Shown here piece by piece: positions 23,801 through 37,325 of a stretch of DNA of 64,000 nucleotides; positions within the stretch are counted from its first letter, which is position 1, and every line of letters begins with the position of its first letter. A program made the position numbers and the translations under genes. Below the pieces are notes generated by a model. The model was given only the letters and a program-made list of their open reading frames with translations, searched no databases and was not told the origin of the DNA. The DNA is from Talaromyces rugulosus (taxonomy: Eukaryota; Ascomycota; Eurotiomycetes; Eurotiales; Trichocomaceae). The stretch lies in NCBI RefSeq assembly GCF_013368755.1, contig NC_049563.1, positions 3,844,001 through 3,908,000 on the forward strand, in the 5' to 3' direction.

Positions 23801-26800
23801 AACTTTCAGAGCAGAAACGATATACCTACGAAAATCGGAAAAGTTAGTCATACTTTGAACACTTCTTTGATACAAGTGGATGAGCAAGCCCGATCTCTGT
23901 CAATCAGTCGCCAGACTTTCTTTCAGGCTACTCTGACTTACATTTTGTCTTCGTATCTTGATACGACAGATGTCATGGTCGGCACCGTCTTTTCAGGCCG
24001 CACCTTGCCTGTCAAGGGCATCGAGGCCACCATTGGACCCTGCCTTCGCATATTTCCCAACCGTGTCAATCTTTCGTGGGTGCGAACTATTCATGACCTC
24101 TTGACCGCTGTTCATAGGAACAACCGGAAGATTTTGGAATACGGGGATATATCACTTCGACAGATCAAAAGACTCTCTGGTGTCGCCAACACAAGTCATC
24201 TGTTTGACTGTCTTTTTGTTTGGCAGGAAGTCTCAGGGAGTCCATCGCGGCTGAATTCTCCTGTTGAGCAAGTCGTGTCTGCAGATTTCCTGGAGTTTCC
24301 CTTGACTATCGAATTAGAACCCAAAGATGGGAAACTCACGGCCGCTGCGACTTTTGATGAATCTGTCTTCCCAGCAGCTCAAGCACGTCTCCTTCTAGAG
24401 CAGATTGATCATATTGCAACCATTTTCTCGCACACACCGGACTTGCAGCTTGGTTTAATCAACGAGCGTCTTCCTTCCTCTGTCCTATCAATAGAAAATG
24501 ACCAATTTGTCCATCTGGACGACTTGCCGTCTCTAGCACATCAAGTTGAACAACTTGCAGCAAATGACCCAAGCCGCAATGCCATTGAGTTCATTCACTC
24601 TCTTGACCCGGATACGGGGTCAGCCAAGGCTGAACCTCTCACTTACCACGACCTTAACCAACGAAGTAACCGCCTTGCTCATCATATCATCAGCTGTGGT
24701 GTCAGCAGTGGAGACCTCGTTGGTATAATTCTGGATAAATCACTGGATTTGTACATATCGATACTGGCAGTTATTAAAGTCGGAGCGGGATACGTACCTT
24801 TGACTCCCCAAACTCCGCGTGAAAGGATCCGGACTGTGCTGGGCGAAACACGACCGAAGCTTTGCATTGTTAGCCCAAGTCTCCACTCGGACCGGAGTGG
24901 TTTCGAGTGGTTGAATCTTCTCGATCTTGAGAGCGTGGATATGCTTCAATATTCAGATACAAACATTATTCCCTCATCTCAACAGGCTAACATCGCCTAT
25001 GTGGTCTATACATCTGGAAGTACCGGGAAACCCAAAGGCGTTGTCATCACTCACCAGAATATACAAAGCAACATTGCAGTGCTCGCAGAAATCTATCCTA
25101 TCGGGCCTAATCCCAAATTTCTTCAGGCATGCTCACAGGCTTTTGATGGTCAGTATCTGTCTTCAAACATTTTTTTCAAAAGCAAAAACTAATAATCGGA
25201 AGTTTCCGTCTTTGAAATATTCTTCTCATGGCACTGTGGGATGACCCTCTGCTCAGCTATAAACGATGTGATGTTTCGGGACATTGAAGAAGTAATTCGG
25301 AATAGAACTGTAACACATCTCAGTCTTACCCCTACAGTCGCAGCTTTGATACGTCCTGAGAATGTACCGGAAGTGAGACTTCTGGTGACTGCTGGAGAGG
25401 GTCTAACTGCCAAAGTGCACCATGACTGGGCAGGTAAAGGCTTATATCAAGGTACGTACGTGGCGGGTATATACTTGTACCTTGCAAATGGCTATTTTAA
25501 CAAAAGGTTTTAGGATATGGTCCAAGCGAAACTACCAATATCTGCACAGTGCAGCCTAATGTGACTGCCTCGGACAACCTGAGAAACATTGGCAAACCGT
25601 TTAAAAACACATCAGCCTTTGTTATATCCGGCGGTTCCGACTTTTCCTTGTTACCACGGGGCGCGGTTGGTGAATTCTGTTTTGGTGGTGATCAAGTTGT
25701 AAGCTAAATGATTGCTATTTATTGACTGTTAATTTTTTCTGACGAGAAATAAAGGGACAAGGATATCTCAACCGATCCGATCTAACAAGCGAGAAGTTTC
25801 TTGATCATGCTCGATTCGGTAGATTATACCGATCTGGCGATTTTGGAAGATTGCTTCCAGATGGATCACTGATGTTTGTGGGACGCCGAGATGATCAAAT
25901 CAAGCTGCGTGGACAACGAGTGGAATTAGGGGAGATAAACAGTGCAGTTCTGCGCAACGTTCAGGTCAAGGACAGTGCGTCCATGATTGTTGGAGACCAC
26001 TCTCGGCAGCAACTTGTCACATTCTTCGTCTCGAGCAAGCCTGTTGAATCTGACGATGGGTTGAAGTGCTTGGCCAAGTCTGTTTTCGATGGTTTGGCAG
26101 CTGATTTGACACCGTATATGGTACCTACATATCTCATACCCATGGAGGATATTCCAATGACGGGAGTCAAGAAAATAGACATGAGAAGGCTGAAAGAAGC
26201 TTTTGAATCTCTGGCTCCAGAGGATTTGCAAAAGTTCTCGCGGTTCCAAGGAACATCCGACAACAGTGAATTGACCAAGGAGGAAAAGAATATTGCAATG
26301 ATCATTTCCCAAACAACAAAAACACCCCTAGAACTATTAAGAGCAAATACTTCTCTTTATAGCATTGGGATCGATTCTATTTCCGCTATTCATGTGGCAA
26401 GGCAGCTTAGAGAAGCGGGTCTTGGCCAGGTTGACGTCTCTCTAATTCTGCGAAATGGTTCTATCAGCGAGCTTGCAAGGGCAGTCGGCGACAGGGGGCG
26501 ACAAAACCAGCAGTATAAAGACACGGGAAAGAACTACCTTTTGCCAGACGAAATAGCCCAAAAAGTTGAGGAAGATTTCCACTCGGCGGGTCACCACGTT
26601 GAAACGGTGATTCCATGCACTGCTTTGCAGGAATCAATGCTGTCTCGTACAATCTCCCAAGACGAAAATGCCTACTGCAACCATGTACTGCTTAAATTCA
26701 AAGGAGACTTTGAAAAGCTTTATCATGTAATGCAGCAGATGGCACGACGTCATGAGATTCTGCGCACTTGTTTCGTTACTACTACCAGCAATGCAAAGTT

Positions 26801-29800
26801 CTCATTTGTGCAAGTCATTCTACAGCAAATCGATTTGCCGTGGGTTGCTGTGAACACCACAGATTTGGAAGCTGAGATCTCGAACCACAAAGCACTGTTT
26901 GCCCAACACACTCAACAGCCTCGTACAATTCCGTACTCTATTTCTGCCATTACACATGCACAGACCGACAACAAAATGCTACTTTTCTCAATCCATCACG
27001 CTTTGCACGACGGTGAAGCGATGGACTTGCTATTCAAGGAGGTTGAAAACTCATATGCTGGAATCCAGTCACCGTCGCCCACGCAGTTTCGTGACTTTGT
27101 CAACTATGTGTTTGCGAAAAGCTGTGACGACATTGATCCATTCTGGACTGAGTATCTGCAGGATATTTCTCGATCACTACTCCTGCCAACGCCAGAGACT
27201 TCCTCCGGAAAAGACCAGAAGGGTTCTATTGAAATACGGAAATCAGAGTTGAAAATATCCCTGACAGAGGCAGAAGCATTGTGCAGTGGCCTCTCCGTAA
27301 CTCTTCTGGGTCTTGTTCAAGGCGCATGGGCACGTCTTTTATCGATATACACAAATTCATCCGATATTTGCTTTGGGAATGTTTTCAGCGGAAGGACGAC
27401 ACCCATCACAGGCATAGAAAGTGTTATTGGACCGTGTTTCAGTGTCCTTCCGGTACGAGTACATGTCAACCACCCTACAGCCTTAAATATCGATGTGGTG
27501 AAAACAGCACACAAGGCAAATCTCGAAATAATGGGCTATCAACACACCACCTCATTGAGGCAGATACAAAAGAGCTTCTCCGGAAAACCTCTATTTGACT
27601 CTATCGTGCTGCTTCAGCCACCTGTCACAGAATTGGACAGCGAATTGTGGCAATTGACATCGGAAGAAGGAGATATGGATTTCCCTATTATTTTAGAACT
27701 GATTCCGTCTGCCAAACAAGACAGTATATCAATACAACTCCACGTGAATTCCAACCAGGTATCGGATGAAGACGCAGACTCTATGCTCAAAGACTTTGCA
27801 GACCTTGTTATTCAGACATTACGATACCCACTCGCCCGAGCAAATGATTTCGATCAGTCAAGGGAGCTACCTACAATCGCAAAGAAGGCTAGAGATGTCA
27901 AGGACGCTGCATCCAAGTCTGGTGCAAATTCTTTGGCTTCTCGAGATGCGGCTCTGACGTTTTCAGATGAAGAGTTAAAGGTTAGAAATATTATCTCCCG
28001 ACTATCTGGATGTGATCCGCAAATAATCAGCCATGATACTACCATATTTCAGCTTGGTCTGGATAGTATCAATGCTATTCAGCTATCGGCACTTTTGAAA
28101 GATGCTGGATTCAGTGCAACTGCAGCCAGTATCCTTGAAGTAAGTCCTCATTAAAAAATAATAATAATAAGGAGCTAACACTTTGAAGAATCCAAGTATA
28201 AGGCAAATTGCAAGTTTGCTAAACAGTCACGGCATCTCATCTCCCGTGGAAACATTTGACTTTTCCTCGTTTGACTCGGAACATAGAAAATACGTTGAGG
28301 ATCGCTTAAGTCTTGGAGATAAAAGCATTGAATCTATACGTCCATGCACTCCAGTCCAGGCAGGAATGCTCGCAGAATTTACCAAAACTCACGGGGATCT
28401 CTACTGCAACCGTCTTGTTCTGGAACTCAAGGAATCTATTGACCTCGACCGTTTGAAGGCTTCTTGGTCTAATGTCATGGCTCGGCATGAAATGCTGCGG
28501 ACTGGATTCGTCTATTTGGAGAACCGCGGTTTTCCTTTTGCGATGGTCACCTATTCTCCAGGCCAAATCTCGCTTCCATGGACTGAGCGTCAGACGAGAC
28601 CATCAAAAGATGAACTTGAACAGCAACGGAGCTCGATGTATGCAAATCTTCATTTACCACCATGGCTCATTGTTATCCGACATTTGCCATCTGTCGTGGA
28701 ACTTGAACTCACGGCCATGCATTCTTTGTATGATGCTCAATCTATGGAGCTGATACTGTCGGACGTAGCAGCTGAATATCAAGGACATTCAATACGACGT
28801 GATACCCCAATTTCTTTTGTTCTTGGCCCAATTCTCAGCGCTGCCTCATCGACGAAGAAGGATATAGACGCATTCTGGGGTGACGTGGGCTCGGGTTTTC
28901 AAAACACAAGTTTTCCTAACCTCAGCCCAAGTACTGTCAGGGAACCAGCAGTCATTGTGAGATCTCAACGGGTCTCAAAACCTCTCGACACCATCAATGA
29001 GAAATGCAAAGCCATCGGGGTCACATTACAGGCTGCAGGTCAAGCGGCATGGGCTAGGCTCCTTTCCTTTTATACTGGAGAGACTAATATCTCCTTTGGC
29101 CTGGTACTATCTGGTCGTGACGTTACTCATGATGCTCAAGACGCAGTTTTCCCCTGCCTTGTTACGCTTCCCTTCCACTGTTTAGTTGAAGGAAAGAACC
29201 AAGACTTTATTTCCTCAATAGTGAAAACCAATGCCTCGCTAATGAAGTACCAGTTCACTCCATTATCCAAAATCCAAAGGCTTTTCAAGGCCGACGGAGC
29301 TCTTGTGGATAGTCTATTTGCCTATCAAAAATTGTCTCACACGAATAAGGAGGCACAATTTTGGGAAGTTGTCGAAGATGATGCTAGAATAGACGTAAGT
29401 ATCACATTTTCTGGCTTCGGTTCTTAGTTGACCATAAATCAGTATCCGATATCGATGGAAATGGTTCCCGATGACGAAGGAATTACTCTACGCGTGACAT
29501 GCAGAAGTGATGTTGTTCCCCAGGAACAAGCTGATCTCATATTGATGCAGTTTGATCATCTTCTCGCAGATGGCTTGCTTTGCACTGGCTCGAATTGCGC
29601 GGAAACTTCGAACATACGGCTCGACTTGCTCTCCGTCACACCGGCTAAAGAACCCCGAATCACTTCTCCGGTCGGCCTATTACACGAATTTGTAGAGGAA
29701 AGTGCGCGAACATTACCAGATAAAACAGCCCTCGAGTTTGTGTACGGGGACAGCTTGGATCGGATTCACAAAAACGCATGGACATATCGTGAACTTGACC

Positions 29801-32800
29801 ATATTGGCAACAAAGTTGCTAGATTATTGCAAAATCTCAATGCGAGCAAAGGCGGGTTGGTTGCAATTTGTTTCGATAAATGCCCCGAGGCGTATTTCGC
29901 TATCCTTGGGATTCTCAAGAATGGCCATGCCTTTGTTGCACTAGACCCAGGCGCACCGCTCGCCAGAAAAGAGTTCATTGTTCAGGACTCACGCGCCAAG
30001 TTACTTCTTTCCACTTCAGACAAGTATGAGGAGCTCGCAAAGATTTCAGGGGTTACAACTGTGGCACTGGACAAACCTGGTTTGTTAGATGATATCTCAC
30101 ATGACCAGGTGGTTCTCGAAAGGCCAATTGATCCAGATGACACATGCTACTGTCTATATACATCTGGAACAACGGGGACTCCCAAGGGCTGCGAGATAAC
30201 GCACGATAATGCCGTGCAAGCCATGCAGGCCTTTACAAGATTGTTCAACCCGCACTGGGACGAGGACTCACGCTGGCTCCAGTTTGCGTCATTCCATTTT
30301 GATGTCAGCGTGTTGGAGCAGTACTGGAGCTGGAGTGTGGGCATCTGCCTCACATCTTGTCCTCGAGATTTACTGTTTCAAGATCTTGCTGGGACAATGA
30401 GCCAACTTGGAATCACCCATGTGGATCTCACACCAAGCCTTGCCAAATTGGTCACCCCACAGGAAGTCCCGTCATTATGCAAAGGCGTATTTATCACTGG
30501 TGGAGAGGCACTGAAACAGGAAATACTCGATGCATGGGGGAATCATAGGGTCATATACAACGGTTATGGTCCTACAGAGGTCACAATTGGCTGCACTATG
30601 CTCCCTCGAATGGACGAGAATAGCAAATCATCAAACATTGGCCCCCAGTTCGACAATGTTGGGTCATATGTTTTTCAACCAGATACTACAACCCCTGTAC
30701 TTCGAGGAGCTATCGGTGAACTATGTGTCTCGGGTGCATTGGTTGGTCGGGGTTATCTGAACCGCCCGGAGTTGACTCGAGAGAAATTTCAAATTCTCGA
30801 TGAGTTCCAAGAACGAGCTTACCGTACAGGAGACCTCGTTAGAATATTGCATGATGGAAGTTTTCAGTTCCTTGGGCGAATAGACGATCAAGTGAAGATC
30901 CGAGGACAGCGGCTTGAGATTGGTGAAATCAATGCAGTCATTCAAAAAGCTACTCCGGAAATATCAGAGGTTGCAACTTTGGTGATTAAGCACCCCAGTC
31001 AAATGAGGGAACAGTTGGTAGCATTTATTGCGAGAGAAAGGCCGGACAAAAGACGTGATACTCTCGATATTGTCAAAGACGAAAATATGAACGAGATTGT
31101 CATGGCTGTTCAAGAGTTTACGAAATCCAAACTGCCTGGTTACATGGTCCCAACTCATATAATCCCAATTCCAGCGTTGCCACTGTCTCCGAATAACAAG
31201 GCCGACATGAAAGTTCTGAAGAACTTTTATGCCGAAATATCCCTTGAACAGCTTCAGCAATTGAGCTATATTTCCAATGGAAGGGAGTCAATCAATCGAG
31301 AAGATGTTCGAGCTACTGTTCGGGTTCTTGCAGAATTTGCTAAAGTGAAGCCAGATGAAATTTCGCAGTCAACCAGTATATATGATCTCGGAATTGATTC
31401 GATATCAGTGATAGGGCTTGCCCAGAAATTCAGAGATGCTGGGTTTGCAGCTGCTCAGGTTTCTTCGATCATGAAAAGTAAGAATCCAGCTTTAAGTGTG
31501 TTTTTCTTGACTAACCTCTACTTTAATTAGGTCCTACCGTTGCAGGAATTGCCTCGACTTTGGTTGATTCGAAATCAAATAAAAGTTCTGCGACGCATGT
31601 GGGTAATGAACCCAGCAAACAGAAAATAAAAGCCTTTGCACATAGATACACCTTCGTCGCTGCCGAGAACATTGGGATTACCACTCAAAGTATTGAGGAT
31701 ATGGCTCCCTGTACACCACTGCAAGCAGGAATGATAGCACGATTTCTAGAAAGCTCGGAGAATCCTTATTGCTCTTTGTTTCGATTTGAGCTGAAACCTG
31801 AAGTTGACCTCGGACAATTACGAAAAGTCTGGTCCGAGACACAAGCGGCCGTTCAATTACTTCGTGCTCGAATGGTAGCACTACCAGATGGGTATGGCCA
31901 GGTGTTTTTGAAACATGATACACTCCCGTGGCTCGAAGAAACTGCAGATGACCATGATATAGAAGATATCAGCGAGACTTTTTGGAAGGCATGGTGTGAT
32001 GGTTTACGTGACCTTTCTGGGCCTCTATGGAGTTTGAGAATTGTCAAGTCTCCGAGTAAAAGGTTACTTTGCTTGAACATATTCCATGCTCTGTACGATG
32101 GAAATAGTCTTCCACTGCTGCTAGAGCAAGTCAGACTACGTTATCGCGGCCAAGAAGTGCCAGGAAATGTCCCTACTTTCGCGGAAATATTGCCACATGG
32201 ACCATTGCAGGAACTGCCACAAGCCAAGGACTTTTGGACAGATATCCTTGGTGACGTTCCTTATAAACGCAACTTTAGCGACCCAGCCATCGACAAGTCT
32301 CAGACAATCGTTCTTACGCAAAACATCGGCAACGTCGAAGGCCTAGACGAAATGAAAGCCTCTTTGCAAGTGACGGACAATTCTATCTTCCACGCGTGCT
32401 GGCTTCTTGCACTCCACGAACGCCTCTTGAATGTTCCTTCTCTGGGAATAGTGATGTCTGGAAGAGCGCTTGATATTCCTGGTACAGAGAATGTTGTCGG
32501 GCCTCTATTCAATACCATCCCTAGTTATATTTCATTTCGACAGCCCACCACTAGAGCAGATCTCATCAAAGCATGTCACCATCATTATATTTCAGCTCTT
32601 CCATTCCAGCATACTCCTCTTCGAGACATTTTGAAATGGCTACGACGAGGATCAAATCAACCGCTGTTTGAGATACTCTTCGTGTTTCAAAAGTCTGATC
32701 CTATGACAGAAGATATTTGGTCCGAGGTCGATTCTGTTTCTGCCGCCGATTATCCTCTGTCTCTTGAAGTGAACCAGAGTCGACAAGGATATGTGACTGC

Positions 32801-35800
32801 AACTTTAGCAGCCAAGAGTCACGCTTTTTCAACGGAAGAAGCCGAACTACTGTTGTCGACTTTTGGAGAAATTTGCAAGACCATTTCTCTTGAAAAGGAT
32901 ACTGGACTGCCCGATGACAAGCAAGGTGGTGCTAATGGTGCATCAGTTGCAGATGTCACTGCTCAGGAAGTGACCATCAAGTCCGATAGGGAATTTGACT
33001 GGACGCCAACAATGACAGATATTCGAAACGTCATTGCAGAGCTTTCAGGTATCGATCCAGAGGATGTTCACCCCGAAGCATCCATTTTTGAGCTTGGATT
33101 GGACAGTATTGATGCTGTGAAGCTATCTTCGAGATTAAAACATCGTGGCATCAGTCTTACTGTCAGTTCTATCATGAGCCACAGGAGTCTGTTAAATATG
33201 TCAAAAAGCCTTTCCACTACATCCGACTCGAGGGCGACAGATTCAGAAATTTCTCTTGATCAGATGAAAGAGGAGATAACAAAAAGCCTGAAGGAAACTG
33301 GAAAGCTGCCAGAAAACACGGTAAACATCCTACCTCCTACGGCACTTCAGGAAGCGATGGTGGCGGAAATGTTCATCTCAGATTATCAACACTACTACAC
33401 GATAGAAGCTTTTGAGGTAGAGGAAAATGTGGACTTCTCAAGGCTATTAAAATCGTGGAAGACTGTTATCGACGCTCACGATATTCTCCGAACGACTTTT
33501 GTGGAGATTGAAGATCCCAAATTGCCATTTTCATATGCTCAAATTGTACATGCACCTTTGGATACAGAAATTCCTGTGATCCATGTACAAGATGGCCCGT
33601 TAGACAACATTGTCAAATCAATTGTCGGCGACCAGAACCATTCCACTCTTGTCTTGCGTGCGGTTCAGACAGCGAACAAAAATTATATAATTTTATCTAT
33701 CGCTCACGCGCTATACGACGGCTGGTCCCTTGATCTTCTACACAATGATGTTGAGAAGGCATACTTCGGAAACCGCGTTGATAGGCCCTCATATGAGGCC
33801 ACTGTGCAACAAATTCTAAACTCCTCAGGAGAAAGCCACCAAAAATTCTGGGATGTGACCTTGAAAAATTTGGAGCCTCATAAATTTCCAACCAGCAAGA
33901 ATACACACGGCAATACATCTACTTTACACCGTTTGGAAAGATTGTTTGATATACCAAGCGAAGACATTACGCAATTCTGCAAACACCACGGGGTGACAGT
34001 GCAGACATTGACTCTTGCTACATGGTCTCTTGCACTAGCTGGGTTTGTCAAAAGCCTCGACGTCTGTTTTGGGCTTGTTCTTTCTGGTCGAAACTTTGCT
34101 GATGCCGATGAAATCATGTTTCCAACAATGAACACAGTAGCCTTTCGAGCCATTCTTCATGGCTCTCGTGTAGACATGCTCAAGTACATTCAGAGTACTC
34201 TTGGAGATTTAGCGGAACATCAACACTACCCCCTCCGGAAAGCTGGTGCAGGAGTAACGGCTGGCTCTCTATTCGATACGATTTTTATATATCAGAAACG
34301 ACCGTCGGCTCCACCTACCAGACCAGCTGCTCTTTACAAATCTGTTGACGGGCAAGCGGATACGGGATATCCACTGTCGGTTGAAATGGAGCTTTTGGAT
34401 GAGTCCATGATCTGCCGTCTCGCAGCTCGTGATGATATTTTGGGTGTAGGGGATGCTTCGGGTATTTTGGATCAGATCAGCAAAGTTTTTCATCTCATCT
34501 TGAGTGAACCCCATCATCCGACAGTTGACTTTACAGACGATGGCATAACGGTCTGCCAGAGTGCTGTTTTCCGAGAAGGGAGCAACGAACAGGAAGTAGC
34601 CCGTGAGGTGAGCGATGGGCCAGAGGCTGATAGCACATGGACTGAATTGGAAAATAAAATACGTGGGGTTCTTTCTATTCTATCAGGAATAGCCCAGGAA
34701 AGTATCAGCAAAGATTCCACTCTGTTCAATCTTGGACTGGACAGCATTAGTGCCATCAAGGTGTGCGCATTGCTGAGGCAGCAGTCTGTCATTCTGCCAG
34801 TCACCGCGATGCTCAAAGCAGGGTCCATCAGAAGAATGGCACAATCGGTGGAACCAGAAGTTCTACAATTCTCCGGTGGAAATGCGGAGACAGCTATCAA
34901 TGAAATTTTGAAGGGCTTCGACGTGGAGGAAATTTTGTCGTCGAACAAAATCCTTGCCAGCAATGTTGAAATAGTACTTCCAACGACATCAGGACAGACC
35001 TATTGTCTTGCTGTGAATGCACTGGATCCACAGATTTTCTATGGGAGTTTCTTCTATTCGGTTGAAAACATCTCTCGTGATCAGCTAGATCATGCATGGA
35101 AAAGGCTGATAGCGCAATTTCCAATTCTTCGGACAGGCTTCATTCGCACAGGTCAACGAGACATCCCATTTGTCCAGATAATTCTGAAAGATGCGGACAA
35201 CCCCGTTCACTGGAATGAAGCAGCTTCTGACCCTGGGTTTTTGAGACCGAAGCAGCGACCCATTGTTTCTGGACCTGTTTCCATTCATGCGGTGAAGGCC
35301 AGCCATGGCGTGTTGATAAATTTACACATACATCATGCACTATACGACGCTGTCTCGCTTCCAAAAATCATCGACTCCCTTGGGCAACTATGCATGAGTG
35401 GGGATGTCTCAGGTAACGAATTAGATTTTTCAAAATTCATAGCCTTTCAGGCGGTGTACTCGCCAGTGACAGCGCGGAAACAATTCTGGGAGAGCTATCT
35501 TTCTGGTATGGATACGAAATACCAGTCCGATACCAACGTTCCAAGTTGCAGAAGACAGAGTTTCTTCCAGCCTGGTCTCATCACAAATGTGGAGAGGTTA
35601 GAGTTGGTCGCGCGACACAATGGTCTTAGTCTTCAATCTTTGTTCATGGCGGTATATGCCAAGGTGCATTCACAACTAATGTGGAACTCGCGTGACCAGA
35701 AAACGCCAACAGAGGCGGATAATCTAGTTCTAGGCATCTACTTGGCAAACAGGAGCTATGCTCTTGAAGGGCTTTCAGACCTAGTTGCGCCGACTTTGAA

Positions 35801-36327
35801 TATGGTACCATTACGAATTCGTCAGGTCAAGGTGCCTGCTATCGAAAGCGCTCATCAGATCCAGAGCGACTTGCACGATATTAGCCGAGTGGATCACGCT
35901 GGAGTGTCGTTGACAGAGATCATGGACTGGACTAGTGTCAAGTTGGATGTCTTTGTGAATTTCTTGAGACTGCCCGAGTCTGAAAATACGCTGGAAGGGG
36001 CTCACATTAACCCATTTGAACCTAAGGGCGTTACACCGGATGTATCTGGGCGAGGTAGTAATGAAGATGTCGAGACATCGAACCAGGATGAGGACTTGGC
36101 CAGATCTTATACAGTAAGTTCTGGTTTTGTGGATGGATACAGAGGCCATTTGCTAATTAAAGACTGCACAGGCCAATTGTATAGATGTTGAAATCGCTGT
36201 CCGTGGCGGGGGAATGGACGTGGGAATTTTTGGGCCAGAGACGCTTCTCAGCGGAGAAAAGGCTGAGAGGATTCTAGATGAGATACGAAAGGAGTTAGAG
36301 GACCTGGTTGCATTTAAATCAGGATGA
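20828..36327 (+). CDS. sidC: Ferrichrome-type siderophore NRPS (SidC/NPS2), 8 exons, 5039 aa
   Basis: Assembles a cyclic hexapeptide hydroxamate siderophore (ferrichrome/ferricrocin type). Exons: 20828-25148, 25203-25451, 25514-25698, 25755-28139, 28189-29394, 29443-31477, 31531-36113, 36172-36327. Domain order is A1-T1-C1-A2-T2-C2-T3-C3-A3-T4-C4-T5-C5-T6-C6. Adenylation motifs are YTSGSTGRPKG (~340), YTSGSTGKPKG (~1394) and YTSGTTGTPKG (~3020). Carrier serines lie in GLDSL (~726), GIDSI (~1789), GLDSI (~2351), GIDSI (~3431), GLDSI (~3981) and GLDSI (~4527). Condensation motifs are HHAIYDG (~923), HHALHDG (~1998), MHSLYDA (~2557, degenerate), FHALYDG (~3644), AHALYDG (~4185) and HHALYDA (~4728). 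Three A domains with extra T-C units match known SidC/NPS2 enzymes, in which A3 and the extra units handle three acyl-hydroxyornithines and the last C domain closes the ring. The product is inferred, not proven. Confidence 0.96.
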
Positions 36328-36883
36328 GCTCCAGATGATTGAAGATGCGTGATTTTCCATATATTCAAGCTAGATAATTTTTAGACATTTTCTTTTCTTT
36401 TGTATTTTATTATTATTACCAGTGCAAAAAAAAATTTAGTTTCATGTTATTATTTTAGATAGCCAATCAGGGTCCCTTCGAGTGGCTGGTTTTTTTTATT
36501 TTTTTATTTTTTTTTAATTTATAAGATGTTACTCGAACTCGAAGGAATTTCTACATGAGCTAATGTATTGGACTGGTCACAACATGAAGTTATATCATAC
36601 AGTTGCGAAATAGCCGATATGACAGGAGTGCGTACTCGCAAGCCACCGAGCTGACTATTGAGGCGAAACCATGGCAATACGATGAACTCCAGAATTAATA
36701 ATAGCTGAACACCATTGTAAGTACTAAATACATAAAAGCATGGTGCGTTGGAGGAGTCGAGAAGGCACAAAAGGGGTGGTCGCTGCAAGGGCGCGAGACC
36801 ATGAGATTGACAGGTAACTAGAGCAGAAAGCTAAGACGATTGTTCGATGGTACGTGAGTAGTCTAAAATTAGGGAGGGGATGA

Positions 36884-36892
36884 TTATCTGAT
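36884..36892 (-). promoter_or_regulatory. Exact ATCAGATAA (SreA-type) site downstream of sidC
   Basis: TTATCTGAT on the plus strand, about 560 bp after the sidC stop codon. It matches the GATA repressor consensus ATCWGATAA exactly. It may be chance; another exact copy at 42447-42455 lies in an unrelated AT-rich region. Confidence 0.3.
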
Positions 36893-37284
36893 ACGTATCT
36901 TTTTATCGATTGTGATATCGTATCGTATCGATTAGGGGTGATCGCTGTCGATAACGTCGCGTGGGGCTATCGCCGACGCGTACATACCGCACTACTGTTG
37001 GGCATAAAAGAGGCATAAAGAGGAATAGCACATGACAATTCCATGGGATAGACTGTCACGTCACAGCAGGCAGCAATTTCTGCTTTTGTTTGGGTGGCGA
37101 AAGAGGAGGAAACTCATAGCAGATGGTTGGGCAGACACGTCGTTTGTTTATTTGTATACTCTGGAGACAGAATAGTCCAAAATAGACTGGCTCATGGCGG
37201 GTACGAGCGAGTACGGACGACGGACAAAGTCGGAATTGACACATCAATCAGAAGTCACGCATAAATATTAAAAAAAACCATTGC

Positions 37285-37288
37285 AATA

Positions 37289-37323
<35 letters not shown>
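37285..37323. repeat. (AAT)n microsatellite
   Basis: About twelve AAT units with one AGT interruption. Confidence 0.9.

Positions 37324-37325
<2 letters not shown>

Noticed and set aside
37285..37323. (AAT)n array considered as a CRISPR-like or regulatory array
   Set aside because: Simple trinucleotide microsatellite with no spacers.
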